DNA of 64,000 bases from Pseudomonadota bacterium. GTDB lineage: Bacteria; Pseudomonadota; Gammaproteobacteria; Burkholderiales; Burkholderiaceae_E. The translations under genes were made by a program, and so were the position numbers. Positions 43,710-52,032 of this stretch are shown here, piece by piece. The first letter of the stretch is position 1. Each line of letters starts with the position of its first letter. The notes under the pieces are model-generated. The model did no database searches. It was not told the DNA's origin and saw nothing but the letters and a program-made list of their open reading frames with translations. The stretch spans positions 1 through 64,000 of the forward strand of contig JAEWFA010000012.1 in assembly GCA_023389055.1 (NCBI GenBank), read 5' to 3'.

Positions 43710-45086
43710 TCAGTGCAGCGCAGGGTGCGCGCGGCCTTCGCCCGCGGAAGGAAGGCCGCCGCCGGCGCGGCCTTGCTCGTCGGCGTCGTCCTGCTCGTCC
43801 GCGTCGCCTTGCTCGTCCGCGCCGCCGTGCTCGTCCACGCGATCGGCTCCGTCGCGCGGCGCGACCTCGCGCTGTCGATCATCCGGCCTCACGCCGATCG
43901 TCTTCAATCGCGGTTCGTGCGCCGGCAGCCAGGTAGCCCACTTCGGAAACCGGCGCAGCACGTGGAAGACGACGAAGGTCGGTACGAACCGCCACAATCC
44001 GGAGTTGCGCGCGATTCCCGGCTCCATCGCCTTGCAGTGTTCGGCCATCAGGCGCTCGAGCCGCTCGCGCAACTCGACGGCGAACGCCCGATCGCGCAGC
44101 ATCAGGTTCGCCTCCAGGTTCAGCGACAGGCTCAGCGGATCGAGGTTGCTCGAACCGACCGTCGCCCATTCGTCGTCCACGACGGCGACCTTGCCATGCA
44201 GCGGTCGCTCGCAGTACTCGTGGATGCGCACGCCGGCACGAAGCAGGTGTTCGTACAGCATCCGTGCGGCGATGCGTACGATGGGCATGTCCGGCTCGCC
44301 CTGCAGGATCAGCTCGACGCGAACGCCCCGCCGCGCTGCGCGGCGCATGTCGCGCAGCAGCCGGTAGCCGGGAAAGAAATACGCGTTGGCCAGGCAGACG
44401 TACGATCGCGCGGCGCGAAAAGCGATCCGGTACTGGTGTTCGATGTCGTTGCGGTGCGCGAGGTTGTCGCGAACGATGAAAGCGGCGAGCACGCCGCCGT
44501 CCCCGGACCGGCTGCCCTGCGACTCGCGGCGCCGCTCGAGCCATTCGCCGAGCGCCTCGCGCAGCGTGCGTCGCCGCTCGCGCGGCAGCACGCGCAGCGC
44601 GAAACGGTGGATCGTTTCCACGATCGGACCACGCACCTCGACGGCGTAGTCCTGCTTGGCCATCGGACCGAAGTCGGCGAGATGATCCGCGGAGAAGTTG
44701 ATACCGCCGACGAAGGCGACCTCGGCGTCGACGACGACGATCTTGCGGTGCATGCGCCGGAACAGGTTGCGACGTAAACCGAAGATCTTCGGCTTCGGAT
44801 CGAACAGATGAACGCGGGCGCCGACCTCGGTGATCGCCGACAGGAAAGCGGGCGTCAGGTCCGACGAGCCATATCCGTCGACGGTCAGGTCGATCTGCAC
44901 GCCGCGGCGGCCTGCTTCGATCAACACGCGTCGCAGTTCGTTTCCGACCTTGTCCTCGAAGAGGATGAAGGTTTCGATCAGCACCTGCCGCCGCGCGCCG
45001 GCGATCGCCTCGAGGACGCGCGGGTAGTACTGCTCGCCGTTCTCCAGCAGGCGCGCCTCGTTGCCGCCGATCCAGCGCGCCTTCAC
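43710..45086 (-). CDS. Phospholipase D-family cardiolipin synthase ClsB-like
   Basis: A 458-residue enzyme that likely condenses phospholipids to cardiolipin at the inner membrane. Two HKD motifs are present: HRKIVVVD (H113, K115, D120) and HGKVAVVD (H297, K299, D304), with GSSNLDPLSLSLN after the second. The short form without N-terminal membrane helices matches ClsB/YbhO. The GTG start overlaps the stop of the endonuclease/phosphatase-family gene (GTGA), mirroring the ybhP-ybhO pair. The C-terminal tail (about residues 415-440) is an acidic hexapeptide repeat DEHGGA-DEQGDA-DEQDDA-DEQGRA, encoded by an 18-bp tandem repeat. Confidence 0.88.
   Translation of the reverse strand: MKARWIGGNEARLLENGEQYYPRVLEAIAGARRQVLIETFILFEDKVGNELRRVLIEAGRRGVQIDLTVDGYGSSDLTPAFLSAITEVGARVHLFDPKPKIFGLRRNLFRRMHRKIVVVDAEVAFVGGINFSADHLADFGPMAKQDYAVEVRGPIVETIHRFALRVLPRERRRTLREALGEWLERRRESQGSRSGDGGVLAAFIVRDNLAHRNDIEHQYRIAFRAARSYVCLANAYFFPGYRLLRDMRRAARRGVRVELILQGEPDMPIVRIAARMLYEHLLRAGVRIHEYCERPLHGKVAVVDDEWATVGSSNLDPLSLSLNLEANLMLRDRAFAVELRERLERLMAEHCKAMEPGIARNSGLWRFVPTFVVFHVLRRFPKWATWLPAHEPRLKTIGVRPDDRQREVAPRDGADRVDEHGGADEQGDADEQDDADEQGRAGGGLPSAGEGRAHPALH
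43772..43843. repeat. 18-bp tandem repeat, four copies, inside the ClsB-like gene
   Basis: Four adjacent 18-bp units begin at 43772, 43790, 43808 and 43826. Each has the core TGCTCGTC, with small differences between units. Being a multiple of three, the unit can expand or contract without shifting frame and encodes the hexapeptide DEQxxA on the minus strand. It may be variable between strains. Confidence 0.8.
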
Positions 45087-45889
45087 AGCACGAACTCCGC
45101 AGCCAGCGGCGCATGATCGGACAGCCGTGACCACGGCCGGGGCCGCAGCAACACCGGCCGCGCGTGCGGTGCGTTGCGAACGTAGATCCGGTCGAGTTTC
45201 AGGACCGGCCAGCGGGCGGGAAAGGTACGCGCGGCGGACCCCGTCGCCTGTACGAACACCTCGGCAAGCCCCGAGCATCGTCGCAGCCGGGCGTGCGCCC
45301 GCAGGCGCCAGTCGTTGAAGTCTCCGGCCACGATCAGCGGCGCGCTCGCCGGCGTTCTCTCGTCGATCTGCTGGCACAAGCGCTCGATCTGCCAGCGCCG
45401 CTGCGCCTCGTTCAATCCGAGGTGCACGCAGATCGCGTGCACCGGCACCGACCGTCCCGGTATCTGCAGCACGCAATGCAGCAGGCCGCGCCTTTCGCGC
45501 CCGTTCACCGAGACATCGCGGTTCTCGAAACTGACGATCGGGAACTTGGACAGCACGGCGTTTCCGTGATGCCCGCCACGATGGACCGCGTTCTTGCCGT
45601 AGGCGTACTGCGGCCAGATCGAGTCTGCGAGGAATTCGTACTGCGACGCCGGAAACTGGTCGCGCCGATGGCCGGCCGGCACCGTTGCCGCGCCGAGGAC
45701 CTCCTGCAGGAACACGATGTCCGCAGAGACCGCGCGAACGGCCTCGCGCAGCTCGTGCAGCACGAAGCGACGATTGAAGGCGGTGAAACCCTTGTGCGTG
45801 TTCACGGTCAGCACCCGAACCCGTAACGGCGCCTCCGAAGGATCTGCCGAGGCCGCCGCTGCGTGCTCCCTGCGTTCACCCGTCGCCAT
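45083..45889 (-). CDS. Endonuclease/exonuclease/phosphatase-family protein (YbhP-like)
   Basis: A 268-residue protein of the DNase I-like metal-dependent phosphoesterase fold. Motifs include VLTVNTHKGF at the N-terminus, the metal-binding glutamate in DIVFLQEVLG, HLGLNEAQR, AGDFNDWR (about residue 190) and the terminal SDHAPLAAEF. In the YbhP context it may act on a phospholipid or polyphosphate substrate rather than DNA. It has no signal peptide. Its stop overlaps the GTG of the ClsB-like gene. A one-base gap separates its ATG from the stop of the proline-rich gene. Confidence 0.86.
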   Translation of the reverse strand: MATGERREHAAAASADPSEAPLRVRVLTVNTHKGFTAFNRRFVLHELREAVRAVSADIVFLQEVLGAATVPAGHRRDQFPASQYEFLADSIWPQYAYGKNAVHRGGHHGNAVLSKFPIVSFENRDVSVNGRERRGLLHCVLQIPGRSVPVHAICVHLGLNEAQRRWQIERLCQQIDERTPASAPLIVAGDFNDWRLRAHARLRRCSGLAEVFVQATGSAARTFPARWPVLKLDRIYVRNAPHARPVLLRPRPWSRLSDHAPLAAEFVL

Positions 45890-45890
45890 T

Positions 45891-46076
45891 TCAGCGCGGC
45901 GGAGGCTGCTGCGGAGGAATCTGCGGATCCGGTTCGGGCGCCGGATCCGGCTCCACCGGCGACGGCTGCGGGTCGGTCACCGGCGCCGGGTCGCCCAAGG
46001 GTTGCGGCACAGGATCGCCGATCGGGCCGAGCGGTCCGTCGGGCGTCTGGGGGTCGGGCCGCGGAACGGTGATCAT
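45891..46076 (-). CDS. Small proline-rich protein
   Basis: A 61-residue reading frame in which prolines make up a large share, in irregular DPxP/PDPxP units (PDPQTPDGPLGPIGDPVPQP and so on). It has no signal or membrane segment. Its ATG overlaps the BON-gene stop (ATGA) and its stop is one base from the YbhP-like ATG, so it fits neatly in an operon, which supports it being real. I do not recognise a family. A flexible linker-like or envelope-associated role is possible but not shown. Confidence 0.5.
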   Translation of the reverse strand: MITVPRPDPQTPDGPLGPIGDPVPQPLGDPAPVTDPQPSPVEPDPAPEPDPQIPPQQPPPR

Positions 46077-46819
46077 GCAACGCGGACCCGGAGTCGGTTG
46101 TCGATCTCCTTCACGCCCCAGGCCCCGTCGGCGATGTCCTCGATCGCGTACCGGCTGAAACGGTCGGGCACCTCGCCCTCGAGCCTCACGCGTCCGTCGT
46201 CGACGTGCACGTCGACGCGACTCAGGTCGATCCACGTCTGATCGCTCAAGCGCTCGCAGATGTCGTCGCGCAGCCGATCGTCCGAGCGCACATAGCCCTT
46301 CGGGCCGCGGCGCTCGGCCCCGCCGCGTCCGTAACGCGCGAGGCCGGCCGTTCCGCTCGGAGTGGCCGCGCCGACGACGTTTCCGTATAGCCGGCTGCCG
46401 TACGCGCCGCGCCGCCACAGGTCGTCGCGGTCCTCGGGGTCCCACGAACGCGTCTCGTCGAAGTGTGCCAGCCGGCGCGCATCGCGCCGGCCGGATTCGT
46501 CGGCGTACTGCGCCCCGCCGGGATAGTGATAGCCACGACCGGTGAAGCGCGTATCCAGTTCGCGTTGACCGTGTCGTGCGTCGTCGCGCGGCCCGGCCTG
46601 CATCGTGCCGCCCGGGTAGCGATCGTCGTAGTCCGTGCGGTACTCGTCGTATCGCGGCTCCTCGTGACGCAGGTAGCGCCGGGGAACCGCCTCGCCGGTT
46701 CGGGGATCGTGCATCGTTTCCTCGAACGCGCGTCCGCGATCCCGCTCGAAGTCGTGCGCGTCCCGGTTCGGGCGCGTGTCTCGCACCGTTTGGGGATCGT
46801 TCGTTCTCGGGCCTTGCAT
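46073..46819 (-). CDS. BON-domain protein
   Basis: A 248-residue hydrophilic protein. The first two thirds are rich in Arg, Asp, Tyr and Gly (repeated RYDEYRTDYDDRYPGG-like pieces) and likely disordered. The C-terminal BON domain (about residues 175-248) reads DDICERLSDQTWIDLSRVDVHVDDGRVRLEGEVPDRF, the usual fold of osmotic-shock protein OsmY. No signal peptide is visible, unlike OsmY, suggesting a cytosolic stress protein. The ATG at 46819 follows GGAGGTGGCAG. It likely heads an operon running through the proline-rich, YbhP-like and ClsB-like genes. Confidence 0.8.
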   Translation of the reverse strand: MQGPRTNDPQTVRDTRPNRDAHDFERDRGRAFEETMHDPRTGEAVPRRYLRHEEPRYDEYRTDYDDRYPGGTMQAGPRDDARHGQRELDTRFTGRGYHYPGGAQYADESGRRDARRLAHFDETRSWDPEDRDDLWRRGAYGSRLYGNVVGAATPSGTAGLARYGRGGAERRGPKGYVRSDDRLRDDICERLSDQTWIDLSRVDVHVDDGRVRLEGEVPDRFSRYAIEDIADGAWGVKEIDNRLRVRVA

Positions 46820-47052
46820 CTGCCACCTCCGGTTGACTGCCTTCGCCATCGACGACGGCGGACGCAAGCGGCGTGCCTTCGGCAAGCGTGTCGGCAAATC
46901 CGGCGCAATGGGGCGCGGCCGGCACACCGGGCCCGGGCACCGGGGTTGCTACATCCTTCCGCTCGGGCGCAGCGAGAACATCAATCGACGCCCGCAATCC
47001 GGAGGAGCCTGTGTCCCTGGTGCCCTGCGCCGTACCGAAGCGCGGCTGATCG

Positions 47053-48462
47053 ATGGGTCGACGCCCGTCTGCATTCGATCGCCGGTTGCCGATTGCCGGC
47101 GACGCCGCATTGCGGCTGCGTTTTCTCGAGACTCGCGGCACGACCGCGCAGCTGTCGGAGGGGCTTTCCGACGCCGACGCCACCGTCCAGTCGATGCGCG
47201 ATGCGAGCCCGGCGAAATGGCACCTCGCGCACACCACCTGGTACTTCGAGGCTTTCGTGCTGACGCCCCACGACGGAGCCTACCGGCCGTTCGACCCGCG
47301 TTTCGCCTATCTGTTCAATTCGTATTACGAGACGCTGGGCGAGCGCCACCCGCGTCCGCAGCGCGGAATGCTCACGCGACCCGACCTCGACCGCGTTCGG
47401 CAGTACCGCGCTCATGTGGACGAAGCGATCGAGTCGCTGCTCGCGCGCCTGCACGAATTGCCCGACGAGAAAAGGCAAGCCGTTCGCTGGCTGGTGGAAC
47501 TCGGCGTGCAGCACGAGCAGCAGCACCAGGAACTGCTGCTCACCGATCTGCTGCATCTGTTCTCGCTCAATCCGCTCGCCCCCGTGTATCGGGAGACACC
47601 GACGCACGCGCGCGCGCAGCAATTCGCCGACGCAACACCCGTCGCACGCGCAACGCCCCTGCGTTTCGTCGAGTTCGCCGGCGGGCGCGTGCGCGTCGGC
47701 TACGACGGCGGCGCCTTTGCCTACGACTGCGAAGGCCCGGCGCACGACGTGCTGCTCAGGCCGTTCGCGCTGGCCAGCCGCCCCGTCTCGAACGGCGAAT
47801 GGCTCGCTTTCGTCGACGCGGGCGGCTATCGTGATCCGCTGCTGTGGCTGTCGGACGGCTGGGACCGCGTTCGCGAGGAACGCTGGGAAGCTCCGCTGTA
47901 TTGGCGCCGCGGCGGCAACGGCTGGAATACGATGAGCCTTCACGGAGAGCGGAATCTCGATCTGCTCGCGCCGGTCGCGCACGTCAGTTATTACGAGGCC
48001 GATGCTTTCGCGCGCTGGTCGGGCAAGCGACTCCCGACCGAATTCGAATGGGAGACTGCGGCGCGCGGCATCCTTCGCGACGGGGCCCGGACAAAATTTC
48101 CCGCAGCGAGGGACGACGTGCAGGCCGCAGATCTCGTCGAACAGGGGCCGGTCAGCGCAGGTCATTTCGCCGACGATGCCTGCCTCCTGCCGACGCCGGC
48201 GAACGGCGCGAGCGGGTTGCAGCAGTTGTTCGGCGACGTCTGGGAATGGACTTCGAGTTCGTTCTCGCCCTATCCGGGCTTCCGGGCCGCACCGGGAGCA
48301 GCCGGCGAATACAACGGCAAGTTCATGTGCGGCCAGTACGTGCTGCGCGGAGGCTCGTGCGCCACCCCCCGGGGGCACGTGCGCGCCACGTACCGCAACT
48401 TCTTTCCACCTTCCGCACGCTGGCAGTTCTCCGGCGTGCGCCTCGCCGAGGATCGTTCATGA
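47053..48462 (+). CDS. egtB: Ergothioneine biosynthesis sulfoxide synthase EgtB
   Basis: A non-heme iron enzyme of 469 residues that joins trimethylhistidine (hercynine) to a thiol with oxygen. The DinB-like N-terminal domain supplies the iron ligands: H60 in WHLAHTTWYFE and H154/H158 in HEQQHQE. The C-terminal FGE-sulfatase domain includes FAGGRVRVGY, RPVSNGEWLAF and the terminal GGSCATPRGHVRATYRNFFPP. Whether it uses cysteine (EgtB type II) or gamma-glutamylcysteine cannot be told here. The stop overlaps the egtD ATG. No egtA, egtC or egtE gene is in the window. Confidence 0.95.
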   Translation: MGRRPSAFDRRLPIAGDAALRLRFLETRGTTAQLSEGLSDADATVQSMRDASPAKWHLAHTTWYFEAFVLTPHDGAYRPFDPRFAYLFNSYYETLGERHPRPQRGMLTRPDLDRVRQYRAHVDEAIESLLARLHELPDEKRQAVRWLVELGVQHEQQHQELLLTDLLHLFSLNPLAPVYRETPTHARAQQFADATPVARATPLRFVEFAGGRVRVGYDGGAFAYDCEGPAHDVLLRPFALASRPVSNGEWLAFVDAGGYRDPLLWLSDGWDRVREERWEAPLYWRRGGNGWNTMSLHGERNLDLLAPVAHVSYYEADAFARWSGKRLPTEFEWETAARGILRDGARTKFPAARDDVQAADLVEQGPVSAGHFADDACLLPTPANGASGLQQLFGDVWEWTSSSFSPYPGFRAAPGAAGEYNGKFMCGQYVLRGGSCATPRGHVRATYRNFFPPSARWQFSGVRLAEDRS

Positions 48463-49565
48463 CCACGCAGCATCTCCGCAGCTCTTCCCCCGGCGCCGAG
48501 CCCCGTCCCCCCCGGCCGCTGCTGCGTCCGCCGGCGGAGCGCGACCGTGCCGACCGCGCACCGGCCGGCCGGCTCGACGCGCGCCCGTCGCGCGAACCGC
48601 GGGCGGAAATCACCGGATGGACGAGCTACGACCCGCGCCTGGCAGCCGACGTGCTCGCCGGCCTCTCGCAGCCGCACAAATCGATTCCGTCGACCTGGCT
48701 GTACGACCAGCGCGGGTCGCAGCTGTTCGAGGCGATCACCGAACTGCCGGAGTATTACGCCACGCGCAGCGAGATCTCGCTGCTGCGCAACTGCGCCAGC
48801 CTCATCGCAGAGGAGATCGGACCCGATGCAACGATGATCGAGATCGGCAGCGGCTCGAGTCGCAAGACGCCGCTGCTGCTCGGCGCGATGCAGCGCCCGT
48901 ACGCCTACGTCCCGGTCGACATCTCCGGGGCGTTCCTGATGCACTCGGCGGCGCTGCTGCGCGGGCGCTTTCCCGATGTGCGCATCATGCCGGTCGTCGG
49001 CGACTTCAAGAGGCCGGTGCAGTTGCCGCACGCGCTGCGTTTCGCGCCGGCGCGCGGTCGACGAATCGTCTTCTTTCCGGGCTCGACGATCGGCAATCTG
49101 ACCCCCGACGAAGCGATCGCCTGCCTCGCGCGGCTGGCGAACCTGTGCGGGCCGAACGGCCTCGTCGTTCTCGGCGTGGACCAGAACCAGAACGAGGAGA
49201 CGCTGCTTCCGGCGTACAACGACGCCGCCGGCGTCACCGCTGCGTTCAACCTGAACCTGCTCGAGCGGATCAACCGGGAACTGGGCGGCACCTTCGACGT
49301 GGGCGCCTTCCGCCACGAAGCGCGCTGGGACCGCGAGCAGCGTCGCATCGAGATGCACCTGGTGAGCGTTCGAGAGCAGTCGGCCGAGGTGCTGCGCCAG
49401 CCCTTCGGGTTCGCCCGGGGCGAGACGATCCACACCGAGAACTCCTACAAATACGATCGCGACGCCGTCGAAGCGATGGCTGCGCGCGCGAAGTTGCGCC
49501 GCCTGGCCGGCTGGACCGACGAGCGGGGTCGCTTCGCGATGCACGTGCTGGCGCCGCACGCCTGA
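48459..49565 (+). CDS. egtD: L-histidine N(alpha)-methyltransferase EgtD
   Basis: Trimethylates histidine to hercynine with three SAM, feeding EgtB. The 368-residue protein has the EgtD fold: IPSTWLYDQRGSQLFEAITELPEYY, the SAM motif IEIGSGSSRKT, FFPGSTIGNL, LLERINRELGG and the late ENSYKY segment. The N-terminal ~45 residues are Pro/Arg-rich and look like a disordered extension not found in shorter homologues. The ATG overlaps the EgtB stop. A GC hairpin follows the gene. Confidence 0.95.
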   Translation: MTTQHLRSSSPGAEPRPPRPLLRPPAERDRADRAPAGRLDARPSREPRAEITGWTSYDPRLAADVLAGLSQPHKSIPSTWLYDQRGSQLFEAITELPEYYATRSEISLLRNCASLIAEEIGPDATMIEIGSGSSRKTPLLLGAMQRPYAYVPVDISGAFLMHSAALLRGRFPDVRIMPVVGDFKRPVQLPHALRFAPARGRRIVFFPGSTIGNLTPDEAIACLARLANLCGPNGLVVLGVDQNQNEETLLPAYNDAAGVTAAFNLNLLERINRELGGTFDVGAFRHEARWDREQRRIEMHLVSVREQSAEVLRQPFGFARGETIHTENSYKYDRDAVEAMAARAKLRRLAGWTDERGRFAMHVLAPHA

Positions 49566-49582
49566 TCGCCTCGTCGTCGACG

Positions 49583-49610
49583 CGCGGCGGGCGCGGCGGC
49601 GCCCGCCGCG
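49583..49610. terminator. Strong GC hairpin between convergent egtD and yihY-like genes
   Basis: A perfect 12-bp stem, CGCGGCGGGCGC pairing with GCGCCCGCCGCG across a GGCG loop, lies 18 bases past the egtD stop and directly abuts the stop of the opposite gene. No T-run is visible on either side. It probably works as a bidirectional terminator or RNA-end stabiliser. Confidence 0.65.
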
Positions 49611-50510
49611 TCAACCGAGCGGCCGTCCAGGGTCGTCGTCGAACGACGCCGGCTGCTCGACGTGCAGTTCGCGACGCAGGTTCGCGGTGATCTCGGCACC
49701 GAACAGGAACACGGCCGACGAGAAATACAGCCACATCAGCAGCACCGCCAGCGCACCGGCGGCGCCGAACGCGCTCGCGGTTCCGGCACGCGACAGGTAC
49801 AGGCCGAACAGGTTCTTGCCGACGCTGAAGAGCACCGCCGCCGTGAAGGCGCCGATCGCGACGTTGCGCCACTGCAGTCTCGGCGCCGGCAGGAACTTCA
49901 GCAACGCCGCGAAGGCCACCGTCAATGCGAGCAGCATCGTGACGCGCTGGACGAGCGAGATCCAGCGGCGCGTACCGACGTCGCCGAGCACGTCGCTCAC
50001 CACGAAGGAGACCGCGGCGTCGAGCACGAGAAGCACGACGACGAGGAATCCGATGCCGACGACCAGCCCGAACGACGTGAGCCGTACGCGAAGCATCGTC
50101 AGCCACGCCTTCTGCGACGGCGTCTGGTTCCATATGACGTTCAGCGACTGGTTCAGCTGCGCGAAGGTCGCCGATGCGCCTACCGCCACTCCGGCGGCCG
50201 AAATCCACGTGCTCGGCCCGCCCTGGCCGGATTTCCACGCGCTCGAGAGCATCGCCTGGACGACGCGCGCGCCGTCCTCGCCGACGAGGCTGCCGATCTC
50301 GCCGATGAGCCTGCCCTGCGCGGCTTCCAACCCCACGAAGTAGCCCGCGACGGCGATGACGATGACGAGCATGGGCGCCAACGAGAACGCCGCGTAGAAC
50401 GCGAGTGCCGCGGCCATCGTGGGACAACGGTCGCGGCTGAAACCGGCAAGCGCGCCGGTGATCGAGCGAACGAAGCTCGAATGCCACAGGCGCTCGAGCG
50501 AGGGCGGCAT
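49611..50510 (-). CDS. YihY/BrkB-family inner-membrane protein
   Basis: A 299-residue polytopic protein with about six membrane segments of the YihY family, once mislabelled RNase BN. DRCPTMAAALAFYAAFSLAPMLVI near the N-terminus and WRNVAIGAFTAAVLFSVGKNLF near residues 210-235 are typical, as is YLSRAGTASAFGAAGALAVLLMWLYFSSAVFLFGAE. The function is unknown; BrkB has been linked to serum resistance in Bordetella. The ATG shares one base with the stop of the small gene upstream. Confidence 0.88.
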   Translation of the reverse strand: MPPSLERLWHSSFVRSITGALAGFSRDRCPTMAAALAFYAAFSLAPMLVIVIAVAGYFVGLEAAQGRLIGEIGSLVGEDGARVVQAMLSSAWKSGQGGPSTWISAAGVAVGASATFAQLNQSLNVIWNQTPSQKAWLTMLRVRLTSFGLVVGIGFLVVVLLVLDAAVSFVVSDVLGDVGTRRWISLVQRVTMLLALTVAFAALLKFLPAPRLQWRNVAIGAFTAAVLFSVGKNLFGLYLSRAGTASAFGAAGALAVLLMWLYFSSAVFLFGAEITANLRRELHVEQPASFDDDPGRPLG

Positions 50511-50761
50511 CAGCCTTCGGGCGGTTGCGCGCGGTGCTTCGCCTTGTCGTTCAGGATCCGGTTTTCGGGCTTCTCGTAGCCGTGGATGCCACGGCGGTCG
50601 GTGTCCTGTTGCCCTTCCTCGACGTCTCGGTACGCTTTCTCGATGACCTCGTTCGGCGCGCCCTGCTGGCTGTCGCTCGATTGATCGCGTTCATGGGGCA
50701 TCCGGGGGATCGACTGCTCGATGCCCTCGACGTCCGCGACGTCCTTCTTCGATCTGTTCAT
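50510..50761 (-). CDS. Small hydrophilic protein of unknown function
   Basis: An 83-residue, strongly charged protein with no membrane segment (MNRSKKDVADVEGIEQSIPRM at the start, KPENRILNDKAKHRAQPPEG at the end). The composition resembles small stress-induced, possibly disordered proteins. The ATG follows GGAGG with an eight-base spacer and the stop overlaps the YihY-like ATG, so expression is coupled. I do not recognise a family. Confidence 0.6.
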   Translation of the reverse strand: MNRSKKDVADVEGIEQSIPRMPHERDQSSDSQQGAPNEVIEKAYRDVEEGQQDTDRRGIHGYEKPENRILNDKAKHRAQPPEG

Positions 50762-50898
50762 CGCACGAAACCTCCGGTTCTCGGGCCGCAGGCGCAACAC
50801 GGGTGCCCGGTCGATGGCCGCGCCCGACAGCGAGGGCACGCCGATTGCATCGCCGGGCACGCCCGTGCGCGCCGCGCACTCATCCAATCGAGGTCTGC

Positions 50899-51057
50899 AT
50901 GGCACTGTCGACGATCCTGTTGATCGTACTCGTCCTTCTGCTGATCGGCGCGATTCCCAGTTGGCCCTACAGCCAGGGCTGGGGTTACGGTCCCAGCGGG
51001 ATACTGGGCGTCATCCTCGTCGTGGTGGTGGTGCTTGCGCTGATGGGCCGCCTGTAG
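50899..51057 (+). CDS. DUF3309-family small membrane protein
   Basis: A 52-residue protein with two hydrophobic segments (LSTILLIVLVLLLIGAIP and GVILVVVVVLALMG) around the conserved WPYSQGWGYGPSG loop. This is the DUF3309 pattern common in Proteobacteria, often near stress and envelope genes. Function unknown. It is divergent from the small hydrophilic gene, 137 bases away. Confidence 0.85.
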   Translation: MALSTILLIVLVLLLIGAIPSWPYSQGWGYGPSGILGVILVVVVVLALMGRL

Positions 51058-51221
51058 AGACTGGCGGAAGGTTTGCGGCGACGATGCGCGGCCGGCACGC
51101 CGTCCATGCGTGCAGCATCGGTCGCCGCAAGCCGCGAGGCGACGTACGATAGCGGTGTGTGTCCGCAGAGGCACGGCCGTCGGAATTTTGCCCCGAGGCC
51201 GAAGCAAGAGAGGAGACGAAG

Positions 51222-52016
51222 GTGCCCGACGTCGAATCGGTACCCGCACGCGCCGCATACGACGAGCTTCGGGCCGGCACGCACCCCCCGCTGCCGGCGC
51301 TGGCAGCCTTCGACTGGCTGAAGGCAGGGTGGCACGATTTCCGCGCAACGGGCTATCGAGCGGCGTTCTACGGCGCTGTCTTCGCCGCCATGGGGTGGGC
51401 GATCGGCTTCGTCTACGAGACCCGATGGCAGCTGACGATGGGGCTGACCGCAGGCTTCTTCCTGCTCGGACCGTTCGTCTGCGCCGGAATTCACGAGCTT
51501 TCGCGCCAGCACGAACGCGGCGAGCCGCCCGATCTGTTGCGATCGTTGTCATGCTGGCGCCGGGCGCCGGGGTCCATCGGCTTCTTCGCCGCGATGCTCA
51601 CCTTCCTGATGATCGTCTGGGCGCGGGTGTCGGTCGTGCTCTTCGCACTCAGTTCGACTACCGAGTTCCCGACCATGCGCGGCATGCTCGCGCAGATCGC
51701 GTCAGCGTCGAACTTCGAGTTCCTCGCGCTGTGGAGCGCAGTGGGTTTCGTGTTCGCTTCGCTGGTCTTCGCGATCTCGATCGTCTCGATGCCGATGATG
51801 CTCGATCGCGGCAGCGACACGATGGTCGCCGTGTTCACCAGCGTGCGGGCCCTGGCGGCAAACCCCGCCGCGGCGTACGGTTGGGCAGCGGCGATCGTCT
51901 TTCTGATCGGCGCCAGCCTCGTCCTGTGGCTGGGGCTGCTCGTGATCACCGCGCCGTTGGTCGGCCACGCCACCTGGCACGCCTACCGCGCGCTCGTACC
52001 GCCGGCATCCGGATGA
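51222..52016 (+). CDS. DUF2189-family integral membrane protein
   Basis: A 264-residue protein with about five to six membrane helices. LAAFDWLKAGWHDFRATGYRAAFYG, LTMGLTAGFFLLGPFVCAGIHELSR and the C-terminal APLVGHATWHAYRALV are DUF2189 features. Some members sit near cytochrome oxidase genes, but the function is unknown. The GTG at 51222 is chosen because AGAGGAGA precedes it at the right distance; an in-frame GTG 21 codons upstream is an alternative. It probably shares a transcript with the protease gene 16 bases downstream. Confidence 0.8.
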   Translation: MPDVESVPARAAYDELRAGTHPPLPALAAFDWLKAGWHDFRATGYRAAFYGAVFAAMGWAIGFVYETRWQLTMGLTAGFFLLGPFVCAGIHELSRQHERGEPPDLLRSLSCWRRAPGSIGFFAAMLTFLMIVWARVSVVLFALSSTTEFPTMRGMLAQIASASNFEFLALWSAVGFVFASLVFAISIVSMPMMLDRGSDTMVAVFTSVRALAANPAAAYGWAAAIVFLIGASLVLWLGLLVITAPLVGHATWHAYRALVPPASG

Positions 52017-52032
52017 CCGCACGGAGGACCGC

